DNA of 16,166 nucleotides, from NCBI GenBank assembly GCA_036759125.1, contig DAIOVG010000048.1, positions 1-16,166 of the forward strand. Reading direction: 5' to 3'. Below the pieces are notes generated by a model that did not search any database, was not told where the DNA came from, and saw nothing but the letters and a program-made list of their open reading frames with translations. Origin of the DNA: CAXXOK01 sp036759125. GTDB lineage: Bacteria > Bacillota > Clostridia > Christensenellales > Aristaeellaceae. The translations under genes and the position numbers were made by a program. Positions within the stretch are counted from its first letter, which is position 1, and the number at the start of each line of letters is the position of its first letter. This document shows, in pieces, positions 1 through 6,975 of the stretch.

Positions 1-1321
1 AATAGAAGGTCAGATCGTCTTCCTTGGCCTTTTGTTCGTCGGTTTTGGATTTGTAGTTGCTGGATTTCTCCCCCGGCCGGAGGCTGACATCCCGGAGCTT
101 GTTGTAGGTGTTTGGCGCCAGGTTGGCCTTGGGGGCGGCGGGCGTCGGGTAAAACACCGTGTATTGCGCAGAAAACTCATCGGAGTGCAGATCGTTGATC
201 ACGCATACGGCGCGCAGCTTGAATGTGCCCTCGGTAATCAGTACCGAATCGCCCGTCAGCAGCGTGCCCTCCTCGGGCAGCGTTTTCGTGTCGTCCAGCG
301 TATAGTATATGTCGTAGCCCTGGGGCGAAATCAGGCGGATATTCTGCGCCAGCTCGTAGCGGCCGGCCACCTGTGTGGCGTCGACCTGCGGCTTTTCGGG
401 GATGAAGGTATTGCGTTCAACGCGGTAGCTTTCGCGCCCCGTTTGGTTGTATGCGACCAGCATCATATCCGCCGCCTCAGGCGCGCGATCATGCCGGATG
501 AGAAGCGCGATGAGCGCCGTGTACGCTTCGGTGCGCGATGGGCTGACGGTCGTGATCAGATCCATGTACACGGCCTCGGCCAGGTCGTCCTGGTTGTTGA
601 GCTCGTATACCGTTGCCAGCAGGTACAAACCGTCGTAGTTTTCGGGGTCGAGGGTATCGGCAATGCGGAATGCCTTGATGGCCTCGTCCATATCGCCAAG
701 CTCCGTATAATCCTGCCCGACCAGCCAGTAGGTCTGCGCGGGCACGGCCAGGAACCGGTCGAGAACCTCTTCCTGCTCAGTGCGCACCACCGGGTCGTTG
801 TTTTGCGCCAGCAGGATATCTTCTTCTGTGGCCATGAGCACCTGCTTGCGGCCTGTGATGCGCTGGCCGTCGTCGGTCGCCTTCATGTAGATCAGGTACC
901 CCACCGCGGCCAGCACCAGCACGGAGGTGAGGATCACTAGCAATAGCATCCAGTTGAACTTGTGGTATTGCATGCCCTTGGGCTTATGGCGGCTGGACGT
1001 GACATAGCGCGTGCCCACGCTGCCATGCACTGGAACGCCGGAGCGCGTATCGGGGCGGCTGAGACCGTCGCCCGCTTTGGCGGCATTGGCACGGCGTACA
1101 TTGCGCGGGCTTTCCGGCGGCAGGGGCGACATTTCATAGTCGCCGTACTCCGGCACGGCGTCTCGATGCTCGTCGGGTAGCATTTGCGGGGGCGCGTCAC
1201 CCCGCCGCCCCTGGCGCATGCCGCGCACACCGGGGTCGTCGTCCCGGCGTGCCATTTCGCCGCAGGTGCTGCACATCACGGCGTCTTCAGGCAAATAATT
1301 ACCACATTGTTTACAATACAT
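1..1321 (-). CDS. Zinc-ribbon, single-pass membrane protein with TPR and chitobiase-like domains (partial, runs off left edge)
   Basis: The frame is open from ATG at 1321 to the left edge, giving 440 residues and no stop. An N-terminal zinc ribbon has paired cysteines C3/C6 and C17/C20 (YCKQCG...MCSTCG). A charged, proline-rich linker (about 22-120) follows, then one hydrophobic segment (about 123-145), then TPR-like helices (about 190-285, e.g. YTELGDMDEAIKAF). Residues about 305-390 resemble the chitobiase/beta-hexosaminidase C-terminal Ig-like repeat (IYYTLDDTK, then LRAVCVIN), and a second copy may start near 395. The expected topology is a cytoplasmic zinc ribbon with TPR and Ig-like parts outside the cell; this is inferred. 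Function is unknown; a cell-surface binding or scaffolding role is a guess. The gene lies 17 bases after the HD gene; a GAGGA lies 11 bases before the ATG, somewhat far for a ribosome binding site. It is likely the last seen member of the minus-strand operon. Confidence 0.85.
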   Translation of the reverse strand, partial: MYCKQCGNYLPEDAVMCSTCGEMARRDDDPGVRGMRQGRRGDAPPQMLPDEHRDAVPEYGDYEMSPLPPESPRNVRRANAAKAGDGLSRPDTRSGVPVHGSVGTRYVTSSRHKPKGMQYHKFNWMLLLVILTSVLVLAAVGYLIYMKATDDGQRITGRKQVLMATEEDILLAQNNDPVVRTEQEEVLDRFLAVPAQTYWLVGQDYTELGDMDEAIKAFRIADTLDPENYDGLYLLATVYELNNQDDLAEAVYMDLITTVSPSRTEAYTALIALLIRHDRAPEAADMMLVAYNQTGRESYRVERNTFIPEKPQVDATQVAGRYELAQNIRLISPQGYDIYYTLDDTKTLPEEGTLLTGDSVLITEGTFKLRAVCVINDLHSDEFSAQYTVFYPTPAAPKANLAPNTYNKLRDVSLRPGEKSSNYKSKTDEQKAKEDDLTFY

Positions 1322-1338
1322 CGATGAAGCGATCCTCG

Positions 1339-2022
1339 TTAAGCTTTACAGGATTCGGCCGACTGGTTGTTCACCGGATGCCCGTTGATTTCCAGCTCGA
1401 ACTCCTGCTTTAAAAACCGCGCGGCCTTTTCGCACATCAAAATGCGGGGCAGGTAGATGGACAGGTATTCCAGCACAGAGCTGGAGGTATCCATCACCAG
1501 CGACTGGCGGATAACGTGGGTTTTGCGGTTGACGATCACTTCGTTTTTCTGGATGGCGAAGTTCACGCGGTCGTGAATATCGGTTGGGTCCGGCGCGCCG
1601 TTGCGCACCCGGCTTTTATGCGCGTCGGATTTATCGGCAATGATCAGCGCCGCGCTGACCGCCGAGGACGCCGTTCCGCTTTCTTCCTCGTGGTTGCCAA
1701 CAGCCGTCACCACCTCCAGCGCGTCGGAAATGGTCATGCCCGCCTCCCGCAGGATGGGGAACAGCATAATCGCGCCGTTTGGGCCGTGGTCGTGGCGGTT
1801 GATGGAATTGCCCACGTCGTGCACCCAGCCGGCGATGGCCGCAAGCTCAATCTCGCGCTCGGAGTAGCCCAGCTGAATCAGGATATGGCTGGCGGTGCGG
1901 CTGACATAGCTCAAATGCCGCGGACCGTGATCGGTATACCCCAGGTGCTCCAGGTAGCGGTTGCCCGCCTTGATGAGCGCGCGGATGTTTTCGTTTTGTT
2001 TGATATCGGCTAACGTAATCAT
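1339..2022 (-). CDS. HD-domain phosphohydrolase
   Basis: A 227-residue protein with the metal-binding pattern of HD hydrolases: H32 and H36 in DHGPRH, the HD pair H68-D69 in GWVHDVGN, H111 in VGNHEEE, and D130 in IIADKSDAH. HD proteins hydrolyse phosphoester bonds, often of nucleotides; the substrate here cannot be read from sequence. The HGPRH...HDVGN...NHEEE...ADKSD pattern and the length match a conserved stand-alone family common in Clostridia. The start is set at the ATG at 2022 because TAAGGAG lies 6 bases upstream; the frame stays open to 2205, but that extension overlaps the upstream gene and is low-complexity. The SD overlaps the stop codon of the HEAT-like gene, so translation is probably coupled. 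Confidence 0.9.
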   Translation of the reverse strand: MITLADIKQNENIRALIKAGNRYLEHLGYTDHGPRHLSYVSRTASHILIQLGYSEREIELAAIAGWVHDVGNSINRHDHGPNGAIMLFPILREAGMTISDALEVVTAVGNHEEESGTASSAVSAALIIADKSDAHKSRVRNGAPDPTDIHDRVNFAIQKNEVIVNRKTHVIRQSLVMDTSSSVLEYLSIYLPRILMCEKAARFLKQEFELEINGHPVNNQSAESCKA

Positions 2023-2028
2023 CGGGTG

Positions 2029-2035
2029 CTCCTTA
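2029..2035 (-). promoter_or_regulatory. Shine-Dalgarno of the HD gene overlapping the upstream stop codon
   Basis: TAAGGAG on the minus strand. The TAA is the stop codon of the HEAT-like gene, and GGAG ends 6 bases before the ATG at 2022. This fixes the start of the HD protein and suggests termination-reinitiation coupling. Confidence 0.8.
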
Positions 2036-2857
2036 GCGCAGCTGCAGCTGCTGAACGGCAAGGTAGGTCGGGTCGTCCGAAAAGTCGCGGTAGGGGGCCT
2101 CGCCGCCGAGGCGCTCGATGGCGTTGCGGATTTCAATGAAGTCGATATAGGAAACGGCCTTGTCCTCCGCTGCCTGCAGCAGGGGCTCGGCGGCGCGCTC
2201 GTCATCCATCTTGCCCAGGTAGCCCGCGTATAGCGCGCGCTTGTCCTTCTGGGTTTTGAAGCGTTCTATGGCAAAGGTCACCACGGCGTCGTCGGCGCCG
2301 GGCCGGGCCAGTATATCCAAAAGCGCTTCCTTGCCGTCGTCGTCTGCGGCGGCAAAGGCGATTTTTGCGGGGCCGAGCACCTTATCGCCCATCAGGCACA
2401 GGCTTTCCAGCGCCGCATCCAGCAGATCCTCGTCCTGGGTGCGTTCCACCTGCCAGCGGATGTAATCCACCAGCGGCTTATCGCTTTCCAGCTCCCGGAG
2501 CATATCCACGGCGTGCATCCGCGCCTCCAGGGGTGCGGAGGTGTTTTGCAAAAGATGCAAAAGCGCGTCCTCGTCGCCCATCGCGTGCAGGCGCAGCAAA
2601 AGCGCGTCTGGCACCGGTACGCCCTGGCCGATGTATTCGTTCAGCAGGTCGATCAGCGCGCTGGCATCGGTATACTTCGTGAAATAGCCGGCGGGCGTTT
2701 CGCCGTCCAGAAAATCCGCGGGGGTTTGCAGCCACGTTGTGTAAAACTCCGGGGCGGCGTCTTCCAGTGCGTCGGCGGTTTTGTATTGGCCGCGGTTTTC
2801 CTCAATCCAGAGGCTGAGCGCCCGGGAGAACGCCGCGTCAAAGTCAATCAGTTTCAT
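2033..2857 (-). CDS. HEAT-like helical-repeat protein of unknown function
   Basis: A 274-residue, acidic, soluble protein with no signal peptide or membrane segment. I do not recognise a named family. From about residue 65 to 250 it is a run of amphipathic helix pairs with spacing and Leu/Ala patterns like HEAT repeats (e.g. ALLLRLHAMGDEDALLHLL, ARMHAVDMLRELESDKPLVD, ALESLCLMGDK, AEPLLQAAEDK). HEAT proteins usually act as binding scaffolds, so a protein-protein role is likely, but the partner is unknown. The start is supported by GAGAGGAG just upstream of ATG at 2857. It lies between hslO (67-base gap) and the HD gene (10-base gap, coupled SD), so it is probably co-translated with the HD protein. 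Confidence 0.8.
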   Translation of the reverse strand: MKLIDFDAAFSRALSLWIEENRGQYKTADALEDAAPEFYTTWLQTPADFLDGETPAGYFTKYTDASALIDLLNEYIGQGVPVPDALLLRLHAMGDEDALLHLLQNTSAPLEARMHAVDMLRELESDKPLVDYIRWQVERTQDEDLLDAALESLCLMGDKVLGPAKIAFAAADDDGKEALLDILARPGADDAVVTFAIERFKTQKDKRALYAGYLGKMDDERAAEPLLQAAEDKAVSYIDFIEIRNAIERLGGEAPYRDFSDDPTYLAVQQLQLR

Positions 2858-2924
2858 AGGGTCTCCTCTCGGTAGTGGTCATTTAAGGTACAGTTCGCGG
2901 TTTGCCGTGCAATCCCCTGTCTTT

Positions 2925-3797
2925 TCAGCGCCGGTTTAACAGCTTGAGCAGATCGGGGGTGGTGAAATGGTGCTTTTTGCCGCAGAAATGGCACACGAGC
3001 TCCGCACCGTCCACGTCGTCGGTAATCATGCGCTTGAGCTCTGCCGGGCCCAGCGCAATCAGCGCGCGCTCCATGCGCTGCCGGGAGCAGTTGCACTCGT
3101 AGCGTAAATCCTTCGCCTCCAAAAGCTCCGGCGAAAGCCCCGCAAACCAGCTTTCCAAAAGGGCCTGCGGTGTTTCGTGCTGGAGCTCCGCCGCGATGTC
3201 GCCAAAGATCGGCGAGCGCATTTCCAGCTGATCGATCAGTGCGTCGTCGCAGCCGGGCATGGCTTGCAGCAGCACCCCTCCGGCCGAATCCACAGTCACG
3301 TCCGAGGCGATCACGCCCAGGCTGACCAGGGACGGAGTTTGCTCGCTCTGCACATAGTAGAAGGCCAGATCGGCGGCGATCTCGCCAGAGATCAGGTTCA
3401 CCTGGCCGATGTAGGGGCTTTTGAGGCGCAGGTCCTTGACCACGGTCAGGCGGCCGTGTTTGCCGACGCCGCCCCCGATATCGAGCAGCCCGTTCTTCAA
3501 AGGCAGCTGTACGGTGTGGTTTTGCACATAGCCGCGCACGGCAATGCCCGCCTTGGCCGATTGCCCGCCAACGCAGACGATCTTTTTCAGCGGTCCGTCG
3601 CCGTCGATAGTCAGGGTTACGGTGGAGTTTTCTTCCTTGAGCGTGGAGGCAAGCATAGACGCGGCCATCAGCCCGCGCCCAAGCGCTGCGGCGGCCACGG
3701 CGCTGGAACCCTGCAGCGCCTGCGCCTGGCGCACGGTTTGGGTCGCGTCGATAATCAGGCCGCGTACATCGCCGCCCTGTAAGGTGAAATGCAGCAT
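2925..3797 (-). CDS. hslO: Hsp33 redox-regulated chaperonin
   Basis: A 290-residue protein matching Hsp33 over its full length. It is a cytoplasmic holdase chaperone activated by oxidation, when its zinc centre is lost and disulfides form. The C-terminal zinc site is intact: CxC at C235/C237 (YECNCSRQRM) and CxxC at C269/C272 (VCHFCGKKHH). The N-terminal core carries the typical GRGLMAASML, TIDGDGPLKKIV and GGVGKHGRLTVVKDL blocks. The ATG at 3797 has only a weak SD. A TTG at 3806, three codons upstream in frame, sits 10 bases after AAGGAG (3817-3822) and may be the true start. The gene follows the methyltransferase by 13 bases (4 if TTG is used), suggesting coupled translation. Confidence 0.95.
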   Translation of the reverse strand: MLHFTLQGGDVRGLIIDATQTVRQAQALQGSSAVAAAALGRGLMAASMLASTLKEENSTVTLTIDGDGPLKKIVCVGGQSAKAGIAVRGYVQNHTVQLPLKNGLLDIGGGVGKHGRLTVVKDLRLKSPYIGQVNLISGEIAADLAFYYVQSEQTPSLVSLGVIASDVTVDSAGGVLLQAMPGCDDALIDQLEMRSPIFGDIAAELQHETPQALLESWFAGLSPELLEAKDLRYECNCSRQRMERALIALGPAELKRMITDDVDGAELVCHFCGKKHHFTTPDLLKLLNRR

Positions 3798-3810
3798 GGT
3801 ATCCAATGGA

Positions 3811-4554
3811 TCAAAGCTCCTTCTTTGTCGCCGCGATGTGCCAGCGCTTTTCCTGTGGTTTGGGTGCGTCCAGAACCCTGTCGCCAAAGGCCTGCACGGC
3901 TGTGAAGCCCTCGGCCTCCAGCAGCCCGGCGAGCTGCGCTAGCGTATAGCCGTACTGGACTTGCTCTTCCACGATGCGGCTGTAACGCCCGTCCTGCCCG
4001 CGCTGAAAAATCGAAAGCCGCATCTCCACACTGCAGGAAGGGGCATGGAAACGGTTGGTCCACAGGTAGGCGATATCGTCCGCCTCTTCGCCGTGGGTAT
4101 GGTTGCCCAGCACGTTTTTCAGCTTCCAGGGCGTGGAAACATCAAAAATCAGCGCTCCGCCTGGCTTGAGTGCCTTGTACGCGGCCCGGAAAAACGCGGC
4201 GGCATCCTGTGCGGAGGGCAGGTAGTTCACCCCGTCGCAGGTGCAAAGGATAGCGTCCTGCGGGCGGTGCAGCGTAAAGCTGCGCATGTCCATCTGCACG
4301 AAGGGGATGGCCGCGCCCGCGCGCCGCGCCTTGCCTGCGGCAACGGCGAGCATATCGGCGGATGCGTCTACCCCGGTCATTTCGTATATGCGGCTCAGGG
4401 GCAGCGTCAGCCCGCCCGTGCCGCAGGCGCACTCGCATACCGCGCCGCCCTTCACGCCCCGTTGGCTTAAAAGCTCGCGGTAAAAAGCGGCCCATGCGGG
4501 ATAATCCACATCGGCCATCAGGCGGTCATATACGGTTGCGAAAGCGGTATACAA
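3811..4554 (-). CDS. Class I SAM-dependent methyltransferase
   Basis: A 247-residue protein with a complete Rossmann methyltransferase fold. Motif I is VCECACGTGGLTLPL (39-53), the acidic residue after strand 2 is D63 (TGVDAS), motif II includes D89 (QMDMRSF), and the post-I region has CDGVNYL (106-112) and LKPGGALIFDVSTPWK (from 129). The overall arrangement resembles the YqeM-like family of small methyltransferases; the acceptor is unknown. The start is TTG at 4554, supported by GGGAG 7 bases upstream and by Y2-D10 aligning with the usual YDxLM opening. It lies 18 bases after the YesL-like gene and its last codons carry a strong SD for hslO. Confidence 0.88.
   Translation of the reverse strand: MYTAFATVYDRLMADVDYPAWAAFYRELLSQRGVKGGAVCECACGTGGLTLPLSRIYEMTGVDASADMLAVAAGKARRAGAAIPFVQMDMRSFTLHRPQDAILCTCDGVNYLPSAQDAAAFFRAAYKALKPGGALIFDVSTPWKLKNVLGNHTHGEEADDIAYLWTNRFHAPSCSVEMRLSIFQRGQDGRYSRIVEEQVQYGYTLAQLAGLLEAEGFTAVQAFGDRVLDAPKPQEKRWHIAATKKEL
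3817..3822 (-). promoter_or_regulatory. Strong Shine-Dalgarno for hslO inside the methyltransferase 3' end
   Basis: AAGGAG on the minus strand, encoding the Lys-Glu just before the methyltransferase stop. It is 10 bases before a TTG at 3806 and 19 bases before the ATG at 3797 in the hslO frame, so it bears on which start is used. Confidence 0.6.
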
Positions 4555-4561
4555 TCCTATA

Positions 4562-4566
4562 CTCCC
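4562..4566 (-). promoter_or_regulatory. Shine-Dalgarno that supports the TTG start of the methyltransferase
   Basis: GGGAG on the minus strand, 7 bases before TTG at 4554. No in-frame ATG lies closer, so this site decides in favour of the TTG start. Confidence 0.65.
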
Positions 4567-4572
4567 GGAGAT

Positions 4573-5556
4573 TTACTGCTCGTCCTCAAGCTCGTCGTCG
4601 TCATCGTCGTCGTCCTTGTACAGGCCGCGGTCAACCGGTGCGCCGTCGATTCTGGAGTTGATGAACTTATCAAACACGGCGTTGGTGAAGCTTGCCGTTA
4701 CAAAGCGGCTGAACGCGAACCCAAACAGGATGTAGTACATAAACAGGATCACCACGACCCATACGTAATACACCGTGAAAAACGCCACCACCGCACCGAT
4801 CAGCGCGGGCACCAGCGTGATCAGCTTGAACAAAAGCGTCTGCGGCAGCCGCCCCAGGGTGAGCAGGAAGGAGTTGCGGATCAGCTGCAAATACTTCAGC
4901 TTGTAGCTGACCATCATCGGGTAGGTGAAGATGAGGCTCAGCATCCATACGATTCCGATCAGCAGCGTGAGCATCTGCGGGATCACGTAGATCACGCCGT
5001 TGGTGCTGGCAAGCGTTCCGTAAAAATCCCAGCACACGTACACAACTACCGGCACCAGCCCGGTAATAAAGCCGGTCAGCAGCCCTTGCTTCCAGTTGGC
5101 CTTGACGGCGTCCTTAAAATCGCTGTAGATAAAGGCGTGCTCGTCGCGCGCCCAGTTGCGCGTTACGTAGCAAAGCCCCGGCGTGAACGGCCCGGTGACG
5201 GTAATCGCGGGAATGAGCATCAAAAGTCCGAACAGGACGATGGACTTGATCTGCTCCAGCCCTTGCGCCAGCTGCAGGTCGAAATCCGCCTGCAGGAGCG
5301 TGCCTTCCGCCAGGAGCGCATTGGCGCTTGCCAGGTCGCCCAGCACCGCAAAAATCAGAACCAGGTGATAGGCGATCACGATCATCGCGGGCAGCCAGGC
5401 CAGCATGTATAAAAGGTTCAGGCGCGTTAGGCCGCTGAGCCGCACGCGCAGCATCTCGCGGAATAGCTGGCCGCGTGTTGTGGGGAGATCGTCCTTGGTG
5501 TAATCGCCCTTGCCGGACTTGCCGTACAGGTAGCTGTTCATAAATTTGCCGAACAT
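4573..5556 (-). CDS. YesL-like (DUF624) multi-pass membrane protein with poly-Asp tail
   Basis: A 327-residue integral membrane protein with about six hydrophobic segments (near 47-73, 105-130, 157-178, 188-215, 240-262, 262-285). The stretch from GPFTPGLCYVTRNWARDEH through SDFKDAVKANWKQGLL (122-160) looks like the DUF624/YesL core. YesL proteins often sit near carbohydrate transporters, but their function is not settled, and no transporter is seen here. The C-terminus is strongly acidic, with seven consecutive Asp then ELEDEQ, and is probably cytoplasmic. The start at 5556 follows GGAGG by 8 bases; an in-frame ATG at 5580 has no SD and is rejected. It is the first gene of the probable operon running to position 1, with a promoter near 5664-5672. 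Confidence 0.82.
   Translation of the reverse strand: MFGKFMNSYLYGKSGKGDYTKDDLPTTRGQLFREMLRVRLSGLTRLNLLYMLAWLPAMIVIAYHLVLIFAVLGDLASANALLAEGTLLQADFDLQLAQGLEQIKSIVLFGLLMLIPAITVTGPFTPGLCYVTRNWARDEHAFIYSDFKDAVKANWKQGLLTGFITGLVPVVVYVCWDFYGTLASTNGVIYVIPQMLTLLIGIVWMLSLIFTYPMMVSYKLKYLQLIRNSFLLTLGRLPQTLLFKLITLVPALIGAVVAFFTVYYVWVVVILFMYYILFGFAFSRFVTASFTNAVFDKFINSRIDGAPVDRGLYKDDDDDDDELEDEQ
4591..4614. repeat. Trinucleotide repeat encoding the poly-Asp tail
   Basis: Eight near-identical triplets (GTC/ATC on the plus strand plus a flanking CTC) encode seven Asp and one Glu on the minus strand. One GAT among six GAC codons breaks perfect repetition. Such tracts can slip during replication, changing tail length by whole residues. 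Confidence 0.7.
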
Positions 5557-5663
5557 CGAATGTGCCTCCCTAATTCTCATTGCAGATCAATGCCTGCATA
5601 CGCCTGCGCGGGTCAAAATCCGGCCGCGGCCGCGCGATGGCTGTAGTCTTTCAGTACCTTGGT

Positions 5664-5672
5664 ATTATACCA
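5664..5672 (-). promoter_or_regulatory. Extended -10 promoter of the YesL-hslO operon
   Basis: On the minus strand this reads TGGTATAAT, a perfect -10 hexamer (5664-5669) with the TG extension one base upstream. The -35 region (AACATT at 17-base spacing) is poor, as is common for extended -10 promoters. It predicts a transcript start near 5657 and a leader of about 100 bases before ATG 5556. No clear hairpin terminator was found between the DUF362 stop (5721) and this promoter, so some read-through is possible. Confidence 0.6.
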
Positions 5673-5720
5673 CACTTTGCCTGTGCAATGTTAGGCGGCG
5701 CATGCAGGTTTTACAGGCGG

Positions 5721-6818
5721 TTACCGCTTGAGCTCGTCTTGCAGAAACCTAAGGATATCCCCGGCGGCAGGCGGGCATCCCGGCACGCTTTTTGCAAATG
5801 CCGCCGTACAGCGTCCGATGCCGATTGCGCCGTCTTCCGCCTGGCCGACATAGCCCTGCCCCACACACAGGGGAACGCTGAGCTGGCCTAGCTTTCCGGC
5901 CTCGTCCAGCCGCAGGAGCGCGTAGATGGTGTTGGCGCAGCAGGCGGAGCACGCATCCCTTTGGGTGACGCGGGACAAAAGCCGGTTCACGCGGCGCTGT
6001 GGCGTTTGCATGGTTGTGGCCGGCTGTGTAAGCACCACCTCTTCCAGCGCGGAAAGATCCGCGCTGCCCGCGCCCAGGGCTTCCGCAATACCGATGTAGG
6101 GTACGTCGGCCAGGCTGTAGCCAAGCTGCGTGCAGGCGTACGCGTCGCAAAGCACCGGATCGTAGGTGCCGAACACCTGATCGCGCTGCACGGGGCTGCC
6201 GCCCTCCTCGTAGTCCAGGTCGCCGCAGACCGCGTCCACCAGCACGAAGTTCTGCTTCAATCCCAGTGCCAGATGCCCGATGGGCTTGTGCAGGCCCAGG
6301 GTATGGTAGCGGCGCTTTTCGGAATTGGGGATGAGCCCCTTCATGTTTTTCAGCGCGCAGGTCAGCCGCGTCTGGCAATGGCCTTTCATCACCGGGACGT
6401 TGATCAGGTAGTCAAGCTTCAAAGCGCTGTCGCAGATTTTCAGCTCCATGCCGCCGCAGCTGACTGCGGTGGCAGTGTCGGGCTGGGTATCGATGAACGG
6501 GACGCCGGTTTGCTTGGCAAGGTCGGTGTACCCGCACACGTCGGCAGCGTCCTTTGTGCGCGCGCCCACCCAGGCACCCTCAAGCATGCACAGATTGTCA
6601 AACCCGTGCGCCCGCAGGAACTCGATAATCCCCTCCACAATCCGGGGGTGCGTGGTCGCGCCGTTGCAGGCGTCCGATGCCAGCACCAGGTTGGGCTTAA
6701 TGCCGATCAGCGCGTCCTTTGCCGGTATATCGTTTTGCACCTGCGCGGCCTCCAGCACGGCGACGGCCATGCCCTTGAGGTCGCTTCCGTAGGTGCTCCA
6801 GATGGTATTGCGTTTCAT
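5721..6818 (-). CDS. DUF362 domain protein with cysteine-rich C-terminal half
   Basis: A 365-residue cytoplasmic protein. The DUF362 signature is clear: GIKPNLV (39-45), TTHPRIVEGI (55-64), LEGAWVG (79-85), DYLINVPVMKGH (136-147), CALKNMKGLIP (154-164), then H172 and H177. DUF362 proteins are widespread and often carry or partner with iron-sulfur domains; no reaction is established for this subgroup. The C-terminal half holds CSACC (C290, C293, C294), C318, GIGRC (C337) and PGCPP (C348), which could bind a metal cluster; that is inference. GGAGG lies 4 bases before the ATG, and a promoter lies at 6868-6897. It is probably a single-gene unit upstream of the YesL operon. Confidence 0.85.
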   Translation of the reverse strand: MKRNTIWSTYGSDLKGMAVAVLEAAQVQNDIPAKDALIGIKPNLVLASDACNGATTHPRIVEGIIEFLRAHGFDNLCMLEGAWVGARTKDAADVCGYTDLAKQTGVPFIDTQPDTATAVSCGGMELKICDSALKLDYLINVPVMKGHCQTRLTCALKNMKGLIPNSEKRRYHTLGLHKPIGHLALGLKQNFVLVDAVCGDLDYEEGGSPVQRDQVFGTYDPVLCDAYACTQLGYSLADVPYIGIAEALGAGSADLSALEEVVLTQPATTMQTPQRRVNRLLSRVTQRDACSACCANTIYALLRLDEAGKLGQLSVPLCVGQGYVGQAEDGAIGIGRCTAAFAKSVPGCPPAAGDILRFLQDELKR

Positions 6819-6867
6819 GGTGCCTCCGTGGTGTTCGCTTTTGCGTTTCCAATGGATTTCCTCTATA

Positions 6868-6897
6868 AGAATAGACTGTTGGGATACCGCGTGTCAA
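6868..6897 (-). promoter_or_regulatory. Promoter of the DUF362 gene
   Basis: On the minus strand a perfect -35 TTGACA (6892-6897), an 18-base spacer and a -10 TATTCT (6868-6873, 4 of 6 matches). It predicts a start near 6861 and a leader of about 42 bases. This is half of the divergent region 6819-6975. Confidence 0.55.
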
Positions 6898-6926
6898 CGG
6901 TGGGGGAAAGGGCATATAACAAGCGC

Positions 6927-6955
6927 TTTACGCGGGCCTGCCGCTCTGCTATGAT
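6927..6955 (+). promoter_or_regulatory. Promoter of the HI0933-family flavoprotein gene
   Basis: TTTACG (6927-6932), a 17-base spacer and TATGAT (6950-6955). The predicted start, near 6962, is almost at the SD (GGAGG at 6964-6968), so the leader would be only about 14 bases. An 8-bp palindrome AAGCGCTT (6921-6928) overlaps the -35 edge. Confidence 0.5.
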
Positions 6956-6975
6956 GGTGCGGGGGAGGGATCGCC

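Noticed and set aside
32..940. Plus-strand open frame of 302 codons
   Set aside because: It lies opposite the zinc-ribbon/TPR gene, whose frame has recognisable domains and an SD. Its protein looks like a shadow of GC-rich coding sequence.
2023..2205. N-terminal extension of the HD protein to a start at 2205
   Set aside because: It overlaps the HEAT-like gene, is low-complexity Ser/Pro/Arg-rich, and ignores a strong SD placed for ATG 2022.
4594..4620. FLAG-tag-like YKDDDD in the YesL-like protein
   Set aside because: It resembles an engineered epitope only because of the Asp run. There is no flanking Asp-Tyr or terminal Lys, and the surrounding sequence is natural, so vector contamination is not supported.
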